Assembly: GCA_037043455.1 (NCBI GenBank)
Contig: JAWPHD010000290.1
Span: 1-64,000 of the forward strand
Direction of reading: 5' to 3'
Source: Cyrtodaria siliqua
Taxonomy: Eukaryota > Mollusca > Bivalvia > Adapedonta > Hiatellidae
Length of the DNA stretch: 64,000 bases
This document shows positions 23,831 through 34,971 of the stretch, in pieces; position 1 is the first letter of the stretch, and the number at the start of each line of letters is the position of its first letter. Position numbers and translations under genes: made by a program. The notes beneath the pieces were generated by a model. That model was not told the DNA's origin. It saw nothing but the letters and a program-made list of their open reading frames with translations, and did not search any database.

Positions 23831-24889
23831 CATCAGTTGAGGTCATCGTCTAGAGGGGACATAATGTTCAGCGACATCATTCTTTATTTCCTGTATATAA
23901 ATCGATGGACATCCCATCCATAACACCACTAGTACTTTTAGCAGAATGTATTAATTATTCCCGTGAGTAAACAATTGATGGTACATTAAATACTAATATG
24001 TTGGCATGGAAAAAAATATCATTTTTTCAGAACTAAATCACATAAAAAATGTATGAACACATGTCAGTGTTGAAAAGGACGTACTCATATTCTATATTTA
24101 AAGGAGAAAGTGACATTTAAAAGAAACGGATGCGATCTGGATAATTTATGAGTGTCAAGTCAATACGAATACAACCATTATAATGTGTTTCAGTTTTATA
24201 TTCAACGATCATATGCACTAAAGGCGTTCCAATGTTACGACCGAATTTAATTATTGTTAATGAAATAGTTTCGTATGGAAAACTGATCAAAACTCAATTT
24301 CTCGGCTAGGTTTGATTGTCTAAATAACTAATATTAATTCATATGTTGCTTTAAAGGGGTACTGTAATCTTGACATATTTATCATTAAAAAGCACCTTGA
24401 TTTATTGATCATGTATCCTATATTAAAACAAGACGGCCAAGAAGGGCATGTATACCTCTACTTGCTAAAATGATATGAGCCAGGTAACTAACCGAAGGAT
24501 CAAAGGAGCATGCGGGTTAGTTCCGCTCCGTTCTGCAAATTACCATTATAGAGGTATGAGTGACTGTGTATTATTGATTTTAAGTTGGATAAAATGAAAG
24601 GATACGAGGCTCTGCCGAGTGTAAAAGTCTGTATATCACATAACAGACCTACGACGTGATAGGTCCACTTTAGTGTTGTCAATTTAACTTATATACTGCG
24701 GCAATTGTTAGAGAAATCATGACATCGTTTTGTTGTTTTCATGACCTCAGTTACATTAACGCGTTCTTCCTACAAATAATGCGACACCTTAAACTAAATG
24801 TAACGTTACTAACATGTTTTTTTTTAAATATGTTTTCCAATGAGGATAAATATGTAAAGTGTCTGAACGTATCGTATGATAAACCATGC
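23831..24889. other. Intron sequence, no gene seen
   Basis: AT-rich sequence. A 'TTTAAAGGGGTACTGTAATCTTGA' motif at about 24352 resembles the end of the TTAA-type MITE at 63.1 kb, but only one end is recognisable. The 77-codon open frame at 24719-24952 has no features. Confidence 0.45.
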
Positions 24890-25460
24890 AAGCAACTGGG
24901 ATTAAAAGTTTTACTGTACCGGGAAGTAACTGGGAAATCGACCGGGGATTAGTATCATCCTGTTCGTAGTCCCATCTTATGCAATAATGCGACTGTCAAC
25001 TTATTGCATTTTTGCATTCTTCATTTGTAACTTTTGCATTTTTAACTTGTATATTACAAATCTACTTTCTTGAAAATAATAAATAAGGAAATTAAAAAAT
25101 CTAAAATTTAGAAATGGAATAAGGCACATCGCCATTTGTCATAATGCATGTTCAAAATGACAAAATACAATTGCGGATTATCCCACTTTATAGTGCAAAA
25201 ATGCAACAATGCAAACATACAACAATGTAACAATGCAAAATGCAACAATGCAAAAATGCAATATTTGACAATTTAAACAAGGTACAATGAATGAATTTAG
25301 CGTTTTAGAAATTAGGAAATTACAAATCAGTTAGGAAATTAAAAATCTAGAATTTAGAAATAAATTAAGGCATATTGCAATTTCTCATAATTGCAAGTTC
25401 AAAATGACAAAAAAAAAAAAAATGCTTACGGCGGATATCTCCCTCCATAATTGTTAACAC
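24890..25460 (-). mobile_element. AT-rich non-autonomous element, reverse copy
   Basis: Reverse complement of 17099-17715, sharing 'GCGACTGTCAACTTATTGCA', 'AAATGCAACAATGCAAA' repeats and 'GGCGGATATCTCCCTCCATA'. It interrupts a PLE 3' tail: PLE sequence resumes at about 25462 with 'AACGGGACTGTGTAAATAAA'. Confidence 0.7.
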
Positions 25461-26050
25461 AATAAAACGGGACTGTGTAAATAAATATATCCCCTCCAGG
25501 TTATATTCGCTAACAACCAAGGCATCATTAATAGGCAATATAAGTATAACACATAAATGATCATGTATTTACAATATAAAAACAACAAAGCCTAGAAAGA
25601 CACTTGGCAGAAACCAGAGCAACCAGAAAACAAACCATTCAGGGTAGGACAAGACAAGATTTAAGACAAACATTAAACGCTACCGTCCTTTGGGGATTTA
25701 GGTAGATCTCATTGTAGGGTCAACTATATGTCCGATCATCACCCAATCATAGAGGAAGCACAGTAGAGAACTGTAAATGGGTCAACCACAAAACGTATAA
25801 TGTGTTGCAAAATGATAGGGTCGTTAGACATAATCCCTTTTGATATTTTTTTAACAAGTTTAATAAAGATTTAACACGTCACATTTGAAGTAAAGTTGTG
25901 ATAGTTCTTGTCGCAGAAGAGTTCTTAACTTACTTTTATATTGTAAAAGTAGATCAGGGTTACGATAATAAAAGTTTTTTTTAAAGTTTATAGTAACGGA
26001 AGACCTGCTGGAGTAGCTTTTGCAATACAAACGACTGGTGTACCGAGATC
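25461..26050 (-). mobile_element. PLE-4: Penelope-like C-terminal fragment and tail, minus strand
   Basis: Contains tail landmarks ('AATAGGCAATATAAGTATAAC', 'AGCCTAGAAAG', 'GATTTAGGTAGA') and the decayed C-terminal coding region up to the 'GATCAGGGTTACGATAATA' block equivalent to 'YYRNPDL'. Truncated at about 26050. The tail is cut by the AT-rich element. Confidence 0.8.
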
Positions 26051-26343
26051 AGCTGGTATTGCTAATGTTTTTCCTAAAAGTGACCAGTGAACAATAGTTT
26101 ATTATAGTTTCCTATGTCAATGGTTTCATCATTTGTAAAAACTTTAATTAATATTGCGGTCTAGAGAGCAGAAACAATAATACGATAGAGATGCGGTTTG
26201 TTGGTCAGAGGTTCGAACCAGATTGAAAGCATTTTCATTATCAAATGTTCCTCGTGAAATTTAAAACACCACCGAGACACTGCCTACAAATCTCTGTACA
26301 CCTGTAGCAAATAATACATTATAGACTGTTATGTATATTGTAG

Positions 26344-26457
26344 ATGAAATTTGGCTGACTGGATCATACTACTGTGATGACGGAACAAGACTTAATATTG
26401 GTCAATGGTGTGACTTCTCATTCGATTGCGTCGACAGATCTGATGAAATACATTGTG
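26344..26457 (+). CDS. Exon D: second LDL-receptor class A module with four cysteines
   Basis: 114 bp, phase 1 to phase 1. The acceptor TATATTGTAG ends at 26343 and the donor is GTAAGT at 26458. It encodes 'DEIWLTGSYYCDDGTRLNIG' followed by 'QWCDFSFDCVDRSDEIHCG'. The C-terminal CDxxxDCxDxSDExxC calcium cage is intact. As in exon C, cysteines 1 and 3 are absent (position 3 is Asn in 'TRLNIG') while 2, 4, 5 and 6 are present. The intron before it is about 15.5 kb and holds the PLE-3, LINE-A and PLE-4 insertions. Confidence 0.87.
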
Positions 26458-26940
26458 GTAAGTCCATAAACAAGCGTCCATATGACCGCCGTTAGTAGTT
26501 GAGTTACCAGATATTCCACGTCGTTTTTGTTTCAGTCGCGAGTTCAAGTTATATATTTAAAGCTACACAGTCCATTTAAAAAGATAAATGCTATTTTAAA
26601 GAAAACGGACAAAAAGTTGTTATCATCAGTAGATTTGCTGGGATGGTATTTTATGTTTCAAATTCTGGATAAATACATCTTTTGTTCGAGCATTTGAATA
26701 GTATGAATTGCTAACGCTTTAGTAATTAAACACTGCAGACGATGTCGAAATTCCTGTAAAACGTAAATAAGGCAAACGTTATATATATAGGAAAATGGTT
26801 AGTCATAACAAAATCGCCTGGATAAAGACATCAACTAAATTCATTCAATAACGTTCAAGATCACACAATTAGAAGATAACAAACTTAAAATAAATAGCTA
26901 ACTTTTTTTCTAAACATAATTCATAGAGAGAAATAGAATA
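26458..26940. other. Intron sequence, no gene seen
   Basis: Nothing recognised after the exon D donor. Just upstream of exon D (26155-26213) a sequence with 'GCGGTCTAGAG' and a perfect B-box-like 'GGTTCGAACC' may be a decayed tRNA-SINE; this is too weak to call separately. Confidence 0.4.
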
Positions 26941-26944
26941 ACGA

Positions 26945-27165
26945 ACATATAAAGTTTGTATTATTATAGGTTACGAGTCGGGTTTGGTGCACCCAAGAAT
27001 CTGGTTTAAACCCCAGCAGTGTTTTTGCCACTGATCTTTCATTGTTTTTGTATTTAATGGTTTTGATATCACATGTCATGCCTCTTGTTTATCCTTGAAG
27101 TTGTTGTTTGTTTCAATGCGTGCTTCTGGTTTGCTGGTACTGAATGCTACATTTCCTGTTTGATG
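26945..27165 (+). mobile_element. PLE 3'-tail fragment
   Basis: Matches the distal tail: 'TTGGTGCACCCAAGAATCTG', 'GTTTAAACCCCAGCAG', 'TTTGCCACTGA' and 'TGAATGCTACATTTCCTGTT'. The following open frames (27073-27411 and its antisense) are shadows of this tail and of a GT-rich patch. Confidence 0.75.
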
Positions 27166-27539
27166 TGTGTGTGGTGGCGGAGGTGGGGAGGGTGCCTGTG
27201 TACGTGCGTGGGGAACCCTAAAAATGTGAAAACTGTCATAAATGCAATACATTTTGATTGTAATTTGGGTAATTATTTTTTTCAAAATGACCGCCAAAAA
27301 CCATTGAAAATAGTAATAAAAGAAGTGTGTTTCTTTAAAGATTTTTTTTTTTTTCAGGAGTTAGGGGTTTTATTCATTTGTACATGTACATACTTTGCCA
27401 ACTCTGAATAAATATTGTCTTTTGTTGTTTTAATTCTTAAGCATTTCTGAAGGGTGTTTAAGTTTCAGTCTCATCTTTATTAGAGGCGTTTAGATTATAC
27501 TACCTCTATATATATATTGAGTGACTTGGTAAACACTAA

Positions 27540-27660
27540 TAAATGGACACATGGCAATCTTGAATTTTCCTTAATTATAAATTATGATTTTAAAACATGC
27601 ATATAAAGTAGCAAAACTAAGAGACGCCGGGGATTATCAAAACACCTAATCGCTTAGAGA
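27540..27660. mobile_element. Partial copy of the TTAA-type MITE
   Basis: 'GGACACATGGCAATCTTGAA' at about 27544 and 'AGAGACGCCGGGGATT' at about 27620 match the terminal and subterminal parts of the MITE at 63052-63352. Only one end is present. Confidence 0.6.
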
Positions 27661-27839
27661 AACAATCGCAAACGATACTTGCATAATATTTCTCATCTCA
27701 GAATTAAATTTAATGAAAGACCTAAAATTCCATTTTTGATTTAATAAAAAATATTGAAAAGACAACAGCATAAAACAAAGTAAAAAAGTACACACAAACG
27801 CACATTTTATAACTGTTCATACATGTACCAGTTTCTTAA

Positions 27840-29340
27840 TCACAGTCACAGTCCCCTGCGCCACATTTTCAAAGGGCTGTATACATTATTCCTGCTTTGA
27901 TACATAGTTTGCCACATACTTTTATCTCTTTCACATCCACATTCAAAAAGTTCCTTATTGTTATCCAGAATGGCTCCAACAATCTCTATGCCAACTCAAG
28001 TTACCTATTGTAGCTCGGTGTGCTTGATAAGAGCTACTGTAATTAGAATTTCTGGATCATTTAATAGCAGTAATGTACATGCAATGCCTCTGTCATACAC
28101 AGTTTCCAAGAAGCATACCATTTGGAATTAGAAAGCTTGTGCAACCTCAACATAGTATTTCTAGATTGTTCTCGCACAGGTTTGATCTCTTTCAGCAAAT
28201 AAGAGTGAAAATCAACTAGGTGTCTTGGCGTAATTGTACCTTATGATTAGGAAATACAATGTGCCTCTAAAGTGATTCCTAGCGCCTATAACTAACCACT
28301 AGCTCACCTAACTATATTTGCTTACCATTACTATAGCCCAGTTCGGTAATTACTTAAAAAGATGATGTCCCTTTAAAATCTCTTCTGCTTTTAGCACAAT
28401 TTGCTCACAGGAAGTTGGATATTACAACTCTGCATGACTGTCCAATAGTAATAATTTGCATACCCACTAGTTCTGAACCCTTACTGTAAATCACTGTTAG
28501 ACATACATTGCATGAGCAAGTTTTGTTATTCAATTAAATATCAGATAACGAGGCCCGCTCAATAAAGCTTTTGCGTGAAGTAAACATAACATAGTGTATC
28601 TATTTGTTGGGCAATTTCTGTCACACGAGAGTCTTTTATGTAACGTAACTCAAGCCCCAGTACGTCCTCAATGTTGTCCTTGAATATATTTTCTAATTCC
28701 CATCAGTGTCACTCAACCTGTCTTATGACCACGTTTAACTTGCTCAAAGATCACGATCCTTTCTTTGGCAATGCCTGATGAAATATTGCAACAACTGAAA
28801 TTTATTGATAACTGGCCATATCTTGTTTAGAGACCATATAACGTGGAAGCAGCCAAGTATTTTCAGGTCCTACTGCTCCTCCATGTTCTTTCACAATCTT
28901 ATATTTCTGTTTGTGAGCTTGGCAAATGGGTATTGATGAGACAACACTAATGCAGTTTATCTCACACAGAGACGACTAAGACAAAGTGTTACTGAAAAAA
29001 ACTGCAATTGCGAACTTTCGGTTTCTCTTTATGCTCTTGCTCACACGCTCAGTGAAATAATTAGAAGCCCGGTATACCATAAGTATGGTAATTACTTGAT
29101 GGAACTTCCTGTTAAAGGTGTTTATTTCAGAAAGGAATATGCAGTGTCATCTAATTTTACATTTGCCACAAGATCCATCTATAGTCTTCCAACTAGTCTC
29201 CGATTGTTTAAAATGCCTCTATTCTAATATGAAGACTTTGACGCAAAATCTCCACAATGGATTTCAGGCTAATTCCATTGTTTCTGCTTGTCAACTACAT
29301 GTTATAGTCTAAACACTAGAATACTTAAAATAAAATAAAT
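27840..29340 (-). other. Unassigned region with a decayed minus-strand open frame
   Basis: On the minus strand, about 28380 to 27850 reads with few stops. Stretches include 'LETVYDRGIACTLLLLNDPE' and 'ELFECGCERDKSMWQTMYQ'. This is more open than the surrounding AT-rich DNA and looks like an old coding sequence, perhaps from a transposon or a retrocopy, but I recognise no family. The rest up to 29340 has no clear feature. Confidence 0.35.
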
Positions 29341-29849
29341 CCCAGAGGCGGGCGAAACTGTAGAGTCAATCCGAAGTTAAATTTGATTTATACGTGTAAA
29401 CCCCTTTAACATCTAGGGTGTCTCTAAATAACACTTATGGCAATACTGACACACAAATACTATATCAAGACAACTGAGTGAACAATTTCAACATTTAAAT
29501 TATTTCATCACAAAAAACTATTAAACGAATTACACCTTTTACTATTTTCAACATGTTTTGGCGGCCATTTTGAAAATGGTAGCCGTTTTGAAGTTAACAT
29601 TTGTTTATCATTTTGAGGATGTTGTTATGATTGCCAAATATATTCGGTTAAAATCTAATACATATGGGGTTAATTGATTATCTGGGGGCCATTTTGAAGT
29701 GGTGGCCATTTTGAAAAATTCGACGTGAGTCCATAGCTATTTTTTCAGAATGGTATTGTCTAGCTATGTGCAAAGTTTGGTGCATTTGTCAAATATTTCA
29801 CTTTTTTTTCACCAATCTGCCCCACTATGACGCAAGAACGTAGATATAA
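29341..29849. repeat. GGCCATTTTGAA-rich dispersed sequence, no gene
   Basis: Four near-copies of '(G/T)(G/A)CC(A/G)TTTTGAA' occur between 29565 and 29720, mostly within 'GCGGCCATTTTGAAAATGG'-type segments. Otherwise AT-rich and featureless. Confidence 0.5.
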
Positions 29850-30010
29850 AAGTCGAAATTGTAGCATACGAGGATAACAGATTACAGTGAACCAAAAAAA
29901 CACATGGAACAAGCAGCAATTACAGGGGAAAAAAACGCAATAAAACACAAAAGGGTTGACAATAGGCCTACTGCTGGGCGTTTAAACCAGGTCATAGTGT
30001 TCCCCATTCA
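29850..30010 (-). mobile_element. PLE 3'-tail fragment
   Basis: Reverse-orientation tail with 'GATATAAAAGTCGAA', 'CACAAAAGGGTTGACAATAG' and 'GTTTAAACCAGGT'. Truncated on both sides; no coding part. Confidence 0.75.
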
Positions 30011-30124
30011 AATACTAGTACACGCATTGATAGAAAGTGCTTCTATAAAAATGAAGCCCCCACAAACACAGCGAATGTAGATAAATATAACCTCGTTTTT
30101 TAGAATACATTTGTCTTGAGCTTT

Positions 30125-30385
30125 AACGGAGAGAATGAATGAATGAATGGTGTTTTACGGCACGTCGACACATAAATAAGTCATATTGTGCGCAAAAACC
30201 GATGAAATATGAAGAAATTAAGTAGTAATTAAATATTAATGTAAATATATCAAGATAAAACTATTAAAAAATAAGGGATGATATGGTAGTAATATAAACT
30301 ATATATGTAAATCAACAAATGCCCGTCAACGGGTATATAAACAAGTAGACATATATAAGAACACATTATAACGGAGAGGATACAG
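30125..30385 (-). mobile_element. 3' end of a LINE-C-type element, second copy
   Basis: Closely matches 57645-57880, the 3' end of LINE-C: '(GAAT)n', 'TTTTACGGCACGTCGACACA', 'TCATATTGTGCGCAAAAAC', 'CAACAAATGCCCG' and 'ACGGGTATATAA'. Truncated upstream at about 30380. The (GAAT)n beside the end is probably the element's 3' simple-repeat tail. Confidence 0.85.
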
Positions 30386-30880
30386 CGTTTGTGTCGAGAA
30401 TACCTTGTAGTATTCAACATAAATAATCTGTTATGCATTTATATTATATAAATATCACCCATCCACTACATTTATTTATGTGTTGTTGTATTACTTTTTA
30501 GCGAGATGGTCTGTATGTTTGGATATAAAACTAAACAACTACAAAGTTTCAACCCCTTTGCAACTGATAGATAACATACGATTATAAATAGTTTTTGAAT
30601 ACCTAATGAATCGAGGTTTTTGGAATAGTTTTGCATCGCCCATCTAAACTACGGGGTACATATTTTCAAAGTATTAATTCAAATGGATGAGGCAGGGAAG
30701 ATGTTATTTTGAGGGGAGAAAATCATTTAAAGCAGCAAAAAAAAAAGAGAAAAATTAATCTAATTATAAAGTTGTATAAATTGCAGACAAATATTGTACA
30801 TATATATATACAGATATATATACACAACTGTCAGTGTCTTGGTTCATTGTAAGACTTCATAGGGGTGGATGGATGAAAAC
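30386..30880. other. Intron sequence, no gene seen
   Basis: AT-rich with a short imperfect TATA-rich run at 30802-30822. No coding or repeat match recognised. Confidence 0.45.
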
Positions 30881-31266
30881 GTAGGTTAGATTAATCTGAA
30901 ATGGTTTTAAAATGTCTCCCTGTATTTTCAAAACTTTCTAGTTGATTGTTTCTGACTGCGAGTTGTTTATGCGTTTCGTATAAATAACGAATTCTGTATA
31001 TTATTGCAGTAAACAGAGAGCGTTGTTTTCAGTCGTTTTGAAGAAAATATGTAATATTTAATTTCTAAGATAATTTGTAGCTCTACAGTTGATTGTTCTT
31101 TATCTATGTTAAAAAAAATGCATGCTCTGATATCTTCAGATTTATATTTTTTTGATAAGCAGAGTGTATTTATCTGTGTTAAAAAGGTCTGAGTTGAAGG
31201 ATAGGTCCACAACATATGAACAATAGTCTCGTCCTGGTGGCAGTAGTGACAATAAGGGTTTTCTGC

Positions 31267-33118
31267 TTTTTAGATAACCTTAGCCGAAGACTCAAGGTGA
31301 TCTATTGGGATCACTCTTCCTTCGTCGTCCGTCATCCTTCGTCCGTCCGTCGTCGTCGGCGTCGTCGTTAACTTTTCTTCAAACGACTTCTCCTCAGAAA
31401 CGGCTCGGAACATTTTGAACGAACTTCACATGGATGATCCTTCGATGAATGCTTTTTAGATGTGTTAATTTTAGGTCAACGCGACATCTAAGGGGCCGCC
31501 ATTACCATATATAATCGAAACCTAAAAAAAATCTTCTTCTCAAGAACCGCTGGACAGATTTCAACAGTTTTTCTTTTAAAATGATCGCCATCGCCGAGAC
31601 TTTCAAGTTTGTTGAAATGAAGTCCCCGGGGTTAAAATTGGCCGTGCCTCGGGGTTCAAATATGTATATTGAGATTTTGCATGTTTTTCATATAGACATA
31701 TAGGAAAAAACTTCAAAAAATATACTTCTCTGAAACCACAAGGCACAGAGCTCTCATGTATTACATGAAGCATCAGCTTATGGTCCTCTGCAAAGTTTAT
31801 TTAAATGGTGACCCTGGGGTCTAATTTGAACCCGCCCTGGAGGTCACAGTTTTATATAGACTTACCGTTCATGAACAGTCTCAATCAAACCGAGACTGCA
31901 ATATGTCGTATGTGTCGTGTTCGGCCGTTTCCAAAGGTCCACTCTCATACTCTTTTATATAGGAAAACAAATTAAAGAATCTCCTTCTCTGAAACTGCAA
32001 GAGCCAGAGGTTTAATATTTTGCATTTGCTATACGCTTATGGTCCTCTACCAAGTTTGTTCAAATGGTGACCCTGATGTCAAATGTTGACCCGTCACAGT
32101 TTTACTTAGACTTGTATAGGAAAAACATGAAAAAGTCTTCTTCTCCGAAACTACAAGAGCCAGGGGTTTAATATTTTGCATATCCTATAGGATTGTGGTC
32201 CTTTACCAAGTTTTTAAAAAAACATATTCTTCTCTGGAACTGCAAGAGTCAGACGTTTAATAGTTTGCATTTGATATAAGCTTATGCCTTGGTCCTCTAC
32301 CAATTTTGTTCCAATGGTGACCGTGGTGTCAAATTTGGCACAGCCGCTGGGTTCACTGTTTTACTTAGACTTATATAGGAAAATATTTTTAAAAAATCTT
32401 CTCTGAAACTAGAAGAGCCAGAGGTTTAATATTTTGCATTTACTATAAGATTATGGTCCTTTACCAGGTTTGTTCAAATGGGGACCCTGAGGGTCACAGT
32501 TTTACATAGGCTTGTAAAGGGAAAAACATAAAAAAAATCTTCTTCGCTGGAACTGCAAGAGCCAGAGGTTTAATGTTTTGCATTTGCTATAATCTTATGG
32601 TCCTCTTCCAAGTTTGTTCAAGTGGTGACCCTTGGGTCAAATTTTGCCACGCCCCGGGGTCACAGTTTAACATATATTTATTCTCGGAACTGCAAGAGCC
32701 AGAGGTTTAATGTTTTGCATTTGCTATAAGCTTATGGTCCTCTACTAAGTTTGTTCAAATGGTGACCCTGGGGTCACATTTGGCCACGCCCCAGGGGTCA
32801 CATGTTGCAAATAGACTTGTACAGGGAAAAGCTTAAAAAATCTTCTCTAAAACCACAAGGCACACAACTCTCATATATTACATGTAGCCCTGTGGTCACA
32901 TTTGGCCCTGTCCTAGGTGTTACATTCTTGCACCTTCATTTTGTATTTGATCTTTACCAACTTTGTCAGTGTCTTTATATCAATGTTGTTAACAAAATAG
33001 AGGCCACATTTCTTGAACAGTTTTGCACAGATTGTATATGACCATAAGATTTCGAAGAAGTTCGATAATGGGCCAGTAATCAGGTGATCGATTTAGGGCC
33101 ATCTTGGCTCTCTTGTTT
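31267..33118 (+). mobile_element. 1.85-kb dispersed repeat (family Z) with internal imperfect tandem units
   Basis: Begins 'AACCTTAGCCGAAGACTCAAG' with (CGTCCGT)n and ends 'GGGCCATCTTGGCTCTCTTG'. The interior has seven or so diverged units of about 110-140 bp containing 'AACTGCAAGAGCCAGAGGTT', 'TATGGTCCTCTACCAAGTTT' and 'CAAATGGTGACCCTG'. Two other copies are at 47232-48000 and 51500-51966 plus 56150-56195. It has no protein-coding frame. I recall this type of repeat from mollusc genomes. A family X element sits inside at about 31857-31965. Confidence 0.85.
31857..31965 (+). mobile_element. Element family X nested in family Z
   Basis: Contains 'CTCAATCAAACCGAGACTGC', 'GTCGTGTTCGGCCGTTTCCA' and 'AAAGGTCCACTC'. 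It interrupts the family Z phrase 'AGACTT(GTA)TATAGGAAAA', leaving TA on both sides, which fits a TA target duplication. Compare 47590-47757, inserted at the same phrase. Confidence 0.75.
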
Positions 33119-33516
33119 TATTTTGTGCAGATAATGCTGTGTTGATAAAAGCCGATTTGAAACCATTTTAGTATTGTGCTAGTAGCTATTTTGAAAGGGG
33201 ATGAATAAATGATTGTCCATGCTTCTATATTAATATCATAAATCCGATTATTTAGCTTTTGATGTTGGACTTTCATTATTTCTGTTAAGAATAAAGTACA
33301 ACCTTTCTTGCTTTTGATGAGTGGTTTAATATTGGTAGAATTGGGTTTTCTATGATTTTAATTGTAGAATTGTTTTGTAACCTTTTTTAAATGTTTTAAT
33401 GGCAGCTACTACGCCTTCATACATTAGAAAATATGTAACAATAATGTTAATAATACATGTAAATTGAATGTAATTCTTATCGAATGACTTATTGGCACAT
33501 TGTTTAGGCTATTTCT

Positions 33517-33551
<35 letters not shown>

Positions 33552-33572
33552 GAGAGAGAGAGAGAGAGGGGG
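33517..33572. repeat. (GA)n microsatellite
   Basis: Near-perfect (AG)n with two GATA interruptions. It creates a (Ser-Leu)n shadow frame on the other strand. Another short (GA)n lies at 36360-36400. Confidence 0.95.
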
Positions 33573-33654
33573 ATACATAGGAGTCAGGGAACCAGGCACT
33601 ACTCTTATTATCGAATATATTACTATTATCTGGGTACTAACAAGGTTGGTTAAA

Positions 33655-33810
33655 CACAAAGTGGACAAAATCCAAAAAACATTCTGTGGTAGCAGCTTGT
33701 AGTCTAACTTAAAAATCGACAGGATCCCCAAAGTCACAGGTTATTCTGTAATTATTTTAAGCACATGTCAAAATGGCCGCCGTCCAAATGCTTCAAGATA
33801 ACAATATATT
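33655..33810 (+). repeat. Dispersed repeat family Y, copy 2
   Basis: Matches 3183-3335; see there. It is followed at 33885-33925 by a short piece resembling the very end of the PLE tail ('TTGAATGCTACATTTTCTGT'). Confidence 0.7.
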
Positions 33811-34092
33811 CGTAACTATGGCTTAACCTTAAGAATATTTAAACAAACATGTGTTATTTTATTGTTTGTTTAGATCCTTGAATGCTACATTTTCTGTTCG
33901 ACTTTTATATCTACTTTTAATTAAATGCAGTAAAATGTTCAATGGCAAATTCCAAGAAGTTTGCCATGAGTTAAGAATATATGTATTAATATGACATTTA
34001 AAACCAGTGTAATGTAATGTATACCAACGGAGGAAAGAAACGGATCCATGGAATTTCCGCTGTTAATCGAATGGAGCATGGATACATTAGAT

Positions 34093-34330
34093 GTTACCTT
34101 TCGGAACAATGAATGGTACTTGACTGCAATAGACATTTCCTTTAGAAAAAATGAATGGTACATGGCTGCATTAGACATTTCTTTTCGCAACAATGATTGA
34201 TACCTGGCTGCATTAGACATTTCCTTTCGCAACACGGAATGGTACTTGGCTGCATTAGACATTTCCGTTCGCAACAAGGAATTGTACTTGGCTGCATTAG
34301 ACATTTCCTTTTGGAACAAGGAATGATGAA
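34093..34330 (-). repeat. 42-bp minisatellite, about six copies
   Basis: The unit contains 'GGCTGCATTAGACATTTCC' and 'CGCAACAAGGAATGGTACTT'. Its length is a multiple of three, so the minus strand stays open with a 14-residue repeat ('EMSNAAKYHSLLRK') in the frame 34343-33939. This is a repeat shadow, not supported as a gene. Confidence 0.9.
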
Positions 34331-34848
34331 TGATTAGGAACATGGACTAAAAATTGAATAACACCATGTTCTCGTGAATCATTGTAATTATTGCTTCTTT
34401 CTGTGCGTCTTTTTGGTTGACTGTGGTCCTTGAATACTAAATCCCCAGTCCGACGTTTATAGACATATTATAGATACTTTATTCATACAAAAGATCAAAT
34501 GGCCTATCAGTATACATGTTATACATATATAATTATCTTAACAGTTGTCAATGGCAGTTTATGGCAAATGAAGATATAATTATATTGTATCAATGTCGTG
34601 CACGCTCATGCGACTACTCGCGCACACTTACATAAACAGGCACTCACTCACTCACTAAAAGGTTATCTTTATATTATCTTAATACAAAGTTATAGTTTAT
34701 TTAGGAATACGTTTGTCAAAATCTAGTTTATTGGGCTTTATAATCAGATAATTAGCGTTACCAATGTTCGAAAGAATTTCGATATAATAAATACAGACAT
34801 ATCAACTTATTTCATTTTGTGGTAATCTAACGACATTGTGATTAACAG

Positions 34849-34971
34849 TTGTGAACCCGTGTAACAATTACCAATGGAGATGTGACAGCGGACAATGTGT
34901 GCCACTGAGTGTTGTGTGTGACAACACGTTCGATTGTTTCGATCACTCGGATGAAGGGAGTGCCTGCTATG
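34849..34971 (+). CDS. Exon E: third LDL-receptor class A module, canonical six cysteines
   Basis: 123 bp, phase 1 to phase 1. The acceptor GTGATTAACAG ends at 34848 and the donor is GTAGTT at 34972. It encodes 'NPCNNYQWRCDSGQCVPLSV' then 'VCDNTFDCFDHSDEGSAC'. All six cysteines are present (C1 'PC', C2 'RC', C3 'QC', C4 'VC', C5 'DC', C6 'AC'), as are the acidic calcium ligands. This is the most typical module of the gene. It is 511 bp upstream of exon F with only AT-rich sequence between. Confidence 0.93.

Larger units (their letters stand above)
30885..33480 (-). mobile_element. LINE-D: L1/Tx1-like C-terminal fragment split by another repeat
   Basis: The minus strand at 33300-33121 encodes 'AWTIIYSSPFKIATSTILKW' then 'FQIGFYQHSI'. 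The sequence resumes at about 31266 with 'NPYCHYCHQDETIVHMLW', the Cys/His motif at the C terminus of L1/Tx1-like LINE proteins (C..C....ET..H.LW). It continues to about 30960. The 1.85-kb dispersed repeat at 31267-33118 interrupts the reading exactly between these parts, so LINE-D is older. The third Cys of the motif is replaced ('LWTYP' where 'LW.C' is expected). Confidence 0.7.

Noticed and set aside
26155..26213. Third tRNA-SINE next to exon D
   Set aside because: Only the B-box-like GGTTCGAACC is convincing; box A is weak and no body or target duplication could be seen.
33939..34343. 134-codon gene with 14-residue repeats
   Set aside because: Shadow of a 42-bp minisatellite; no start context or flanking coding sequence.
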